From: an uncultured Oscillospiraceae bacterium
GTDB taxonomy: Bacteria; Bacillota; Clostridia; Oscillospirales; Oscillospiraceae
Length of the DNA stretch: 18,714 nt
NCBI GenBank assembly: GCA_934590505.1
Contig: CAKTPC010000028.1
Coordinates: 1 to 18,714 of the forward strand
Direction: 5' to 3'
Shown here: in pieces, positions 13,666 to 18,714 of the stretch
Numbering within the stretch: the first letter of the stretch is position 1
How the letters are laid out: every line of letters begins with the position of its first letter
The notes under the pieces: model-generated
What the model saw: only the letters and a program-made list of their open reading frames with translations
Databases searched by the model: none
Told to the model about the DNA's origin: nothing
Translations under genes and position numbers: made by a program

Positions 13666-14862
13666 ATGAAATACGATTTTACAACAGTGCTCGACAGGCA
13701 CGGAAAAGACTCCCTGGCCTTTGACAAGATACCATTCGACGGTGTGAAGCCCGACGAAGGCTTTGACACGATCCCGATGTGGATCGCAGACATGAGCTTT
13801 GTCGCCGCACCCCCGGCTACGGAAGCGATACTCAAGCGCATGGAGATGCCGAACTTCGGCTACTTTGCCCTGCCGGACGAATACTTTGACAGCATCATAA
13901 ACTGGCAGCGCACGCGCAACGGCGTCGAGGGGCTGCGCCCGGAGCACATCGGCTACGAAAACGGCGTGCTCGGCGGCGTAAGCTCGGCGGTGCAGAGCTT
14001 CACCTCACCCGGGGACAAAATACTCATCCACTCCCCCACCTACGTCGGCTTCACGCACACAATGGACGACACCGGGCGCGTCATAGTCCACAGCGAGCTC
14101 AAGCGCGACGAGCAGGGCATCTGGCGCATGGACTATGAGGACATGGATCGGAAGATAAAGGAAAACAACATCCACTTTGCTATCTTCTGTTCGCCGCACA
14201 ACCCCTGCGGCAGAGTATGGGAGCGCTGGGAGATTGAAAAGGCGATGGAGGTCTACGCCGCGAACGACTGCATCGTCATCTCCGACGAGATATGGTCGGA
14301 CATCATCATGCCCGGGTACAAGCATATCCCGACGCAATCCGTCTCCGATGACGCAAGGAACCGCGTCATCGCCTTCTACGCGCCGAGCAAGACCTTCTCT
14401 CTGGCCGGGCTTGTCGGCTCCTACCATATCATCTACAACAAATACCTGCGCGACCGCGTCGTCCGCCGCGGCGAGATGAGCCACTACAACGAGTGCAACG
14501 TCCTGTCCATGCACGCGCTTATCGGCGCTTTCAGCCCGGATGGCATGGCGTGGGCGGACGAGATGTGCCATGTCATTGACGAGAACCTTGAATACGCCTG
14601 CAATTTCATAAACGCGAACTTCAAGGGCGTGCGCTGCCAGCGGCCGCAGGGGACGTACATGCTCTTCCTCGACTGCGCGGGCTACTGCGCCGAGCATGGC
14701 ATAAGCATAACGGAGCTCCAGCACCGCGGTGTGCGCTGCGGCGTTATATGGCAGAACGGCGAGGACTTTATCTACCCCAAGTCCATCCGCATGAATCTCG
14801 CTCTGCCGAAGTCACGACTCATCGAGGCCTTTGACCGGCTGAAGAAATACGTGTTCATCTGA
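13666..14862 (+). CDS. patB: PatB/MalY-type pyridoxal-phosphate C-S lyase (cystathionine beta-lyase-like aminotransferase)
   Basis: A 398-aa fold-type I PLP enzyme of the PatB/MalY group, which cleave cystathionine or cysteine conjugates to a thiol, pyruvate and ammonia. Seen directly: the N-terminal MWIADMSF; N179 in SPHNPCGRVW; D207 in ISDEIWSDI; the PLP lysine K242 in APSKTFSLAG; and R375 in SIRMNLALP, which would bind the substrate carboxylate. The length is normal for the family. It begins 27 bases after yhaN, with GAGG about ten bases before the ATG, so it is probably the last gene of the ymdB operon. A functional link to the repair genes is not obvious. Exact substrate not decidable from sequence. 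Confidence 0.9.
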   Translation: MKYDFTTVLDRHGKDSLAFDKIPFDGVKPDEGFDTIPMWIADMSFVAAPPATEAILKRMEMPNFGYFALPDEYFDSIINWQRTRNGVEGLRPEHIGYENGVLGGVSSAVQSFTSPGDKILIHSPTYVGFTHTMDDTGRVIVHSELKRDEQGIWRMDYEDMDRKIKENNIHFAIFCSPHNPCGRVWERWEIEKAMEVYAANDCIVISDEIWSDIIMPGYKHIPTQSVSDDARNRVIAFYAPSKTFSLAGLVGSYHIIYNKYLRDRVVRRGEMSHYNECNVLSMHALIGAFSPDGMAWADEMCHVIDENLEYACNFINANFKGVRCQRPQGTYMLFLDCAGYCAEHGISITELQHRGVRCGVIWQNGEDFIYPKSIRMNLALPKSRLIEAFDRLKKYVFI

Positions 14863-14932
14863 GAGGAAACCTCTCCGCTTGGCGCAGGCATATAACGAGC
14901 ACAAAAACAGCACTGCGGCATGCCGCGAGTCC

Positions 14933-14981
14933 AAAGCAAACACCGCCGACACTCACTGGAGTGTCGGCGGTGTTTGCTTTT
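14933..14981 (+). terminator. Strong terminator of the ymdB-patB operon
   Basis: A perfect 22-bp stem, 14933-14954 paired with 14959-14980 around an ACTG loop, ends in a T run (GCTTTTTG). The matching A run on the left makes it usable for the converging VanY-like gene as well. Confidence 0.95.
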
Positions 14982-15034
14982 TGAAAATTTTCAGTATTCA
15001 GCTATGGGATGCCGCGCAGCGGCGAGCTGCCGGG

Positions 15035-15928
15035 TCAATCAGTATAGAGCGCTACAAACTCCTCAAAGCAGAGACCGTTCTGCTCGATATACTGTGCAGC
15101 CTCGGTGCCGACATGGCGGAAATGGAACGGCTCATACATGACGCCGGTCACATCCTCCTTGCCGGAGGGGAAGCGGTGGATAAAGCCGTACTCCGCGCAG
15201 TGCTCAAGCAGCCACTTATAGGTATCGGTATTCTCGATCTCGGAGTTTTTGATCTCATGGTAGACATCGGTTATATCGCAGGCAAGCCCGGACTGGTGCT
15301 CGCTGCACCCGGCGGGCATAGTGATGTAATGCCCGTTTGAATCCTTACCGTCGCTCACGCCGTTATTGTTGCACACGCGCGTGAAGTTCGCGGCCTGCTC
15401 GGAATAGCTGCGGTAGCCTGAGGAGAGATACACGGGCAGCCCCGCATCCTTGCAGCCGAGCGCCATGTCGAGCAGCGGCTGGGCGATGCGCTCATCCACC
15501 GCGCAGCGGTTGGGGTTATAGTCGGTCTGTATATCCGTCTCGTCGGCCGTCATGTTCAGGTAGGCAAGCTGCGCAGGCTCATACTGATCTATGGAATTAT
15601 CGCCGTTTACAAGCATAAACTCCCAGCTGCTGATATCGATATCCGGCGGGGCGGGGAGTCCAAGCGCCGCGGCTCTGCCTTCGGGCGAGTTCGGATCAAC
15701 GGCAGGTTCCGGCGTCGCTTCGGGCGTCGGCTCCGGTGTCGGGTCGGATGCGGCAGCGTCCTCGACAGTGCCGTCCGAGGTATAGCCCTCCGGTTTGAGT
15801 CCGCCGGCAGGGCCCCAGGATTCGACATCCACGCTGTGGGAATGGATGCCCTCCTGCCTGTAGGTATAGAACATAAATCCAGCGAGGAATATTATTGCTA
15901 TCACGATTCTTGCAGCACGGTTTTTCAT
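15035..15928 (-). CDS. VanY-like D-alanyl-D-alanine carboxypeptidase (peptidase M15B), membrane anchored
   Basis: A 297-aa protein with an N-terminal signal anchor (about 6-22). A disordered linker rich in Pro, Glu and Thr (62-80, PTPEPTPEATPEP) leads to an M15 zinc peptidase domain (about 115-290). Zinc and catalytic residues are visible: H211 and D218 in SEHQSGLACDI, then E266 and H269 in EPFHFRHVG; SSGYRSYSEQ (169-178) is the other conserved block. It should trim the terminal D-Ala of peptidoglycan stem peptides outside the cell. Family members include the vancomycin-resistance VanY, but there are no van genes here, so a housekeeping wall or spore-cortex role is more likely. GGAGG lies eight bases before the ATG. 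It has its own promoter. Confidence 0.92.
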   Translation of the reverse strand: MKNRAARIVIAIIFLAGFMFYTYRQEGIHSHSVDVESWGPAGGLKPEGYTSDGTVEDAAASDPTPEPTPEATPEPAVDPNSPEGRAAALGLPAPPDIDISSWEFMLVNGDNSIDQYEPAQLAYLNMTADETDIQTDYNPNRCAVDERIAQPLLDMALGCKDAGLPVYLSSGYRSYSEQAANFTRVCNNNGVSDGKDSNGHYITMPAGCSEHQSGLACDITDVYHEIKNSEIENTDTYKWLLEHCAEYGFIHRFPSGKEDVTGVMYEPFHFRHVGTEAAQYIEQNGLCFEEFVALYTD

Positions 15929-15976
15929 AGAGTTCCTCCATGTGCGCGCGTATACTTGGGTTCACGTACACAGCTT

Positions 15977-16005
15977 ATAATACCATTTCAGTCCGTGCGG
16001 GTCAA
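15977..16005 (-). promoter_or_regulatory. Sigma-A type promoter of the VanY-like gene
   Basis: On the minus strand, TTGACC (16005-16000), a 17-base spacer and TATTAT (15982-15977), about 50 bases before the start codon. Confidence 0.75.
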
Positions 16006-16029
16006 CACATTTTAGTTCACAGGTATAAC

Positions 16030-16070
16030 ATTACCGCCGTCTCAGTTGAGACGGCGGTAATAGTTTTCTT
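16030..16070. terminator. Hairpin terminator after the HAD hydrolase gene
   Basis: A perfect 15-bp stem, ATTACCGCCGTCTCA (16030-16044) with TGAGACGGCGGTAAT (16047-16061). It lies right after the stop of the minus-strand HAD gene. The better T run (AGTTTTCTTATTTT) is on the plus-strand side, so its efficiency in the minus direction is less certain. Confidence 0.75.
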
Positions 16071-16073
16071 ATT

Positions 16074-16865
16074 TTAATCTTCGTCCGAAACCGCGCCGGG
16101 GATATCGCCGACGCCGTTGAGGACGAGCCGCGGCCGGTACGGGAACTTCTTTATATCCTCGCGCGCGGTCACGCCCGAGAGCACGAGCACCGTATCAAGA
16201 CCGGTCTCGATACCGGCGACCATATCAGTATCCATCCTGTCCCCGATCATGGCAGCCTCCTCTGAGTGCACGCCGAGGATACGCAGGCCGGTACGCATCA
16301 TGAGGGGGTTCGGCTTGCCTATGAAATACGCGCTGACGCCGGTGGCCATTTCGATTGGGGCTATCATCGCGCGGCAGGCGGGGATGATCCCCTCCTCCGA
16401 GGGGCCGGTGAGGTCGCTGTTCGTGCCGATGAGCTTTGCGCCCTTGTTCACGAGCTGCACGGCCTTGAGTATATTCTCATAGTTATAGGTATTGCCCTCG
16501 CCTATAACAACATAGTCGGGATCGATATCGTTCATGGTAATGCCTTCATCGTGCAGGGCAAACATTATGCCGGGGCCGCCTATGACATAGGCGCTGCACC
16601 CGGGCGCCTGACGACGGATAAAGCGCGCGGTCGCCTGAGCACTGGTGTAGAAATGCTTCTCGTCAACGTCCAGCCCCATGCGTCCGAGCTTCTGCTGAAG
16701 CTCCTTCGGCGTGCGTTCGGATGAATTGGTGAGGAAAAGGAAGTGCTTATCCTCTTTATAAAGCCAGTCGACAAATTCCTTGACGCCCGGCAGCAGACGG
16801 TTGCCGTGATAGATCACGCCGTCCATATCGCATATAAAGCCCTTTTTGTTTCTCAGTTCTTCCAT
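16074..16865 (-). CDS. HAD-superfamily IIA hydrolase (NagD/AraL-like sugar or nucleotide phosphatase)
   Basis: A 263-aa HAD phosphatase with a C2-type cap. Motif I is FICDMDGVIYHG (nucleophile D13, acid D15), motif II is FLTNSS (T46), the motif III lysine is K184 in FIGKPNPLM, and motif IV is GDRMDTD (D209, with D212/D214). Length and the GTNSDLTGPSEEGI cap segment fit the NagD/AraL group, which remove phosphate from small sugar phosphates or nucleotides. AAGGAGAG lies just before the ATG at 16865. A weak TATTAT box is present upstream without a good -35. It is separated from the kinase gene behind it by a long terminator hairpin, so it is likely monocistronic. Substrate unknown. Confidence 0.9.
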   Translation of the reverse strand: MEELRNKKGFICDMDGVIYHGNRLLPGVKEFVDWLYKEDKHFLFLTNSSERTPKELQQKLGRMGLDVDEKHFYTSAQATARFIRRQAPGCSAYVIGGPGIMFALHDEGITMNDIDPDYVVIGEGNTYNYENILKAVQLVNKGAKLIGTNSDLTGPSEEGIIPACRAMIAPIEMATGVSAYFIGKPNPLMMRTGLRILGVHSEEAAMIGDRMDTDMVAGIETGLDTVLVLSGVTAREDIKKFPYRPRLVLNGVGDIPGAVSDED

Positions 16866-16947
16866 AACTGACTCTCCTTCATTCTTATTATCACGCCACT
16901 ATAATAGCATTCCCATGCGGAATACAAAAGTCAAATATTTGTAAAAT

Positions 16948-16986
16948 TTTTAGAGCCAAAGAACCACAGGTTCTTTGGCTCTAAAA
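16948..16986. terminator. Long perfect hairpin between the sensor kinase and HAD genes
   Basis: A perfect 18-bp stem (16948-16965 with 16969-16986) and ACA loop, with A and T runs at both ends, ends the response-regulator/kinase operon on the minus strand. Its core AAAGAACC-NNN-GGTTCTTT and the following TCTGCGAGGCTTTT (16987-17000) recur at 4066-4107. Confidence 0.85.
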
Positions 16987-17004
16987 TCTGCGAGGCTTTT
17001 GGGA

Positions 17005-18657
17005 TCACTTCGGGAACGTCACCTTTACTGTCGTGCCCTCGCCGGGGGTGCTCCTGAGGTCTATGCTGCCGTGGTGGTACTGCACGGCGTGCTTCACTAT
17101 CGACAGCCCCAGTCCCGTGCCGCCCGATTCCTTGGAGCGGCTCTTGTCCGCGCGGTAGAAGCGCTCGAACACACGCGCCTGATCCTCAGGCGCAATGCCG
17201 ATGCCCGTATCCGCAACGGTGACGGCAGCTTCGCTCTCGCTCTGCGTGACGCACACCTCGACGCTGCCGCCGGAGCGGTTATACTTTATGCCGTTGTCGC
17301 AGAGGTTATATATTATCTCATACACCAGACGACGCACACCGGATATCTCCGCGCCTTCGCCGGTGAGGCTGAGCTTCACGCCCTTTTCCTCCGCCGCCGT
17401 GCGCAGGTTCTCCGCGGCCTCCTCGGCCTCGGCATAGAGATCAACGCTCTCGCGCGGCATCTCCTCGCCCTCGTCGAGCTGGGATAGCCTGATGATATCG
17501 CTTATCAGTGCCATAAGTCGGCTCGCCTCGCTGTGGATGTGCCCGACAAAGCGGGGCATGTCCTCCGGCTTCACAAGGCCATTTTCAATAAGCTCCGCGC
17601 TGCCGATGATCCCCTGCAGCGGGGTCTTGAGCTCATGCGAAACGTTGGCGGTGAACTCGCGGCGCATACGCTCGGCCTGCTCCTGCTCGGTCACGTCAAA
17701 GGCAAGGATGACCGTGCCGATGCTCCTGCCGCCGGACTCGATGCGCGTGAGGTCAAAACGGTAATTTCTGCCCGTGCGCTCGGAACGTATCTCCGCGTGG
17801 CCGTCGCGCATGGCCGTCTGCACCGCGCCGCTCATGGCGCTGCTGCGGTCTATCGTCAAAAAGTCCTGCCCCGTGCTGCCGTCGTCCGCGCCGAAGATCT
17901 CTTTCGCCGCGGCGTTTATGCTCAGGATATAGCCGCGCTCATCGAGCAGCACAAGGCCCTCGCGCATGCTGCCGGTGATCTGCGCGAACTCATCCGTCCT
18001 CCGCCGCAGCTCCTTAAGCTGCCGGTCGATCTCCGTATGCTGCCGGTTTATACGCCCGAGGAGCGGCGAGAGTTCTTCGTAAGCGTCGTTATCCAGCGGG
18101 TGCTCAAGGTCAAGCTCATTGAGCGGATCTACTATCCGCGCCGACACGCGCTTTGCAAGCAGCAGCGCGATTATGATCGCCGCGGCCAGTACGACGAGCA
18201 TCGGCTGGATCATGCCAAGCGCGAGCACGACCGCTGTGTGGCGGCTCGCCGAAATGCGCAGCACTGTGCCGTCAGACAAGCGCTTGGCGTAATATGTAGT
18301 CTTTTCCAGCAGCGTCGAGGAATATCGCGTGCTCTCCCCTACGCCGGTTCTGAGCGCGCCGTCTACCTCCTCGCGACCGAGGTGGTTTTCCATTGACGAA
18401 GCGTCCGCCTGCGAATCGTGTATGACCGTGCCATCGGAGTCTATCCACGTAAGGCGGTAGTTTGACGACTTTGCCCGCTCGAGGTATTCCGTGCCGTCGG
18501 TCTCCACCGCAGCGGCCGCGAGCCCCAGCTCATCATGCAGAAGCTCCTTCTGCACACTGCCGAAGTATTCACTCAGTACGCCCAGCGTGACTATGAAGCT
18601 TGCCATCAGGACTGCCGCGGCGACAAGCGTTATCGCTCTGAAAATTCTTTTCGTCAT
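17005..18657 (-). CDS. Membrane sensor histidine kinase, PhoR/WalK-like
   Basis: A 550-aa kinase. Membrane helices at about 8-30 and 143-168 enclose an extracytoplasmic sensor domain (about 33-140). A HAMP-like linker and a helical segment lead to a PAS domain (about 222-325, GLVLLDERGYILSINAAA). The HisKA domain has the phosphorylated H341 in NVSHELKTPL. The ATPase domain has the N box NLCDNGIKYN (451-460), DTGIGI (483-488), FERFYR and GGTGLGLS. The architecture is that of PhoR, the phosphate-limitation kinase, but the ligand is not provable from sequence. Its ATG overlaps the stop of the preceding response regulator (ATGA), and GGAGG lies nine bases upstream. A phosphate-sensing role would fit the polyphosphate polymerase elsewhere in the window, but that link is speculative. 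Confidence 0.9.
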   Translation of the reverse strand: MTKRIFRAITLVAAAVLMASFIVTLGVLSEYFGSVQKELLHDELGLAAAAVETDGTEYLERAKSSNYRLTWIDSDGTVIHDSQADASSMENHLGREEVDGALRTGVGESTRYSSTLLEKTTYYAKRLSDGTVLRISASRHTAVVLALGMIQPMLVVLAAAIIIALLLAKRVSARIVDPLNELDLEHPLDNDAYEELSPLLGRINRQHTEIDRQLKELRRRTDEFAQITGSMREGLVLLDERGYILSINAAAKEIFGADDGSTGQDFLTIDRSSAMSGAVQTAMRDGHAEIRSERTGRNYRFDLTRIESGGRSIGTVILAFDVTEQEQAERMRREFTANVSHELKTPLQGIIGSAELIENGLVKPEDMPRFVGHIHSEASRLMALISDIIRLSQLDEGEEMPRESVDLYAEAEEAAENLRTAAEEKGVKLSLTGEGAEISGVRRLVYEIIYNLCDNGIKYNRSGGSVEVCVTQSESEAAVTVADTGIGIAPEDQARVFERFYRADKSRSKESGGTGLGLSIVKHAVQYHHGSIDLRSTPGEGTTVKVTFPK

Positions 18658-18714
18658 TTCTCTGCCTCCAGACGGTAGCCGACATTGCGCACCGTCTCGA
18701 TAAGGTTCCCGCAG
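18654..18714 (-). CDS. OmpR/PhoB-family response regulator, C-terminal fragment (runs off right edge)
   Basis: The minus strand encodes CGNLIETVRNVGYRLEAEK and then a stop. This is the end of the winged-helix DNA-binding domain of OmpR-family regulators, whose conserved ending is IxTVRGxGYRL. It overlaps the kinase start by four bases and is the cognate partner of that kinase. The receiver domain is outside the window. Confidence 0.88.
   Translation of the reverse strand, partial: CGNLIETVRNVGYRLEAEK

Noticed and set aside
14879..15340. Plus-strand open frame opposite the VanY-like gene
   Set aside because: It starts within and crosses the terminator at 14933-14981 and lies antisense to a well-supported peptidase gene.
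15035..15928. Vancomycin-resistance cluster
   Set aside because: The VanY-like protein stands alone; no vanHAX, vanS/vanR pair next to it or other van genes are present.
17533..18396. Long plus-strand open frame opposite the sensor kinase
   Set aside because: It is a GC-rich antisense frame of a clear histidine kinase, His/Arg-rich with no recognisable domain.
1..18714. CRISPR array, insertion sequence or phage structural genes
   Set aside because: No regularly spaced repeats, transposase or virion genes were found anywhere in the window.

Overview
The window looks like a chromosomal segment of a GC-rich, spore-forming member of the Clostridia, probably Oscillospirales or a Ruminococcaceae-type gut anaerobe. 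The basis is a full Spo0A, a CotH/VTC cassette, YhaO/YhaN and PatB-type genes of Firmicutes character, sigma-A promoters with strong GGAGG ribosome sites, and GC-rich codon use. I cannot name a genus from sequence alone.

Layout. The left edge holds the first 27 codons of xanthine phosphoribosyltransferase (xpt, minus strand), divergent from a three-gene, translationally overlapping operon (251-4054). That operon encodes a membrane-anchored CotH-like protein with two lamin-tail-like domains, a VTC-type polyphosphate polymerase and a DUF4956 multi-pass membrane protein. It ends in two hairpins. An AT-rich region with a cluster of Spo0A boxes then leads into spo0A, which ends in a strong terminator and converges with a DUF3810 membrane metalloprotease-like gene.

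From 6672 to 9418 lies a small (about 2.7 kb) integrative element in the 3' half of a tRNA-Arg(ACG) gene. Its limits are a perfect 45-bp direct repeat of the tRNA 3' half. It carries an intact tyrosine integrase, a 91-aa membrane protein under a dyad-rich promoter, about 0.9 kb of strongly folded non-coding sequence, paired GGGTC motifs near both ends and its own terminator for the restored tRNA. The original tRNA terminator is stranded at the left end.

Right of the tRNA are a 55-aa conserved-looking small protein (minus) and a four-gene plus-strand operon: ymdB-like phosphodiesterase, YhaO-like nuclease, YhaN-like membrane-attached ATPase and a PatB/MalY C-S lyase, closed by a 22-bp-stem terminator. 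The last third is minus strand: a VanY-like D,D-carboxypeptidase with its own promoter, a NagD-type HAD phosphatase, and a PhoR-type sensor kinase overlapping the end of an OmpR-family response regulator that runs off the window.

Most of the window is ordinary core genome. The two regions that deserve attention are the CotH-VTC-DUF4956 cassette, a candidate envelope polyphosphate/phosphotransfer system whose joint function is, as far as I know, not established, and the compact tRNA-Arg element with its folded non-coding cargo.
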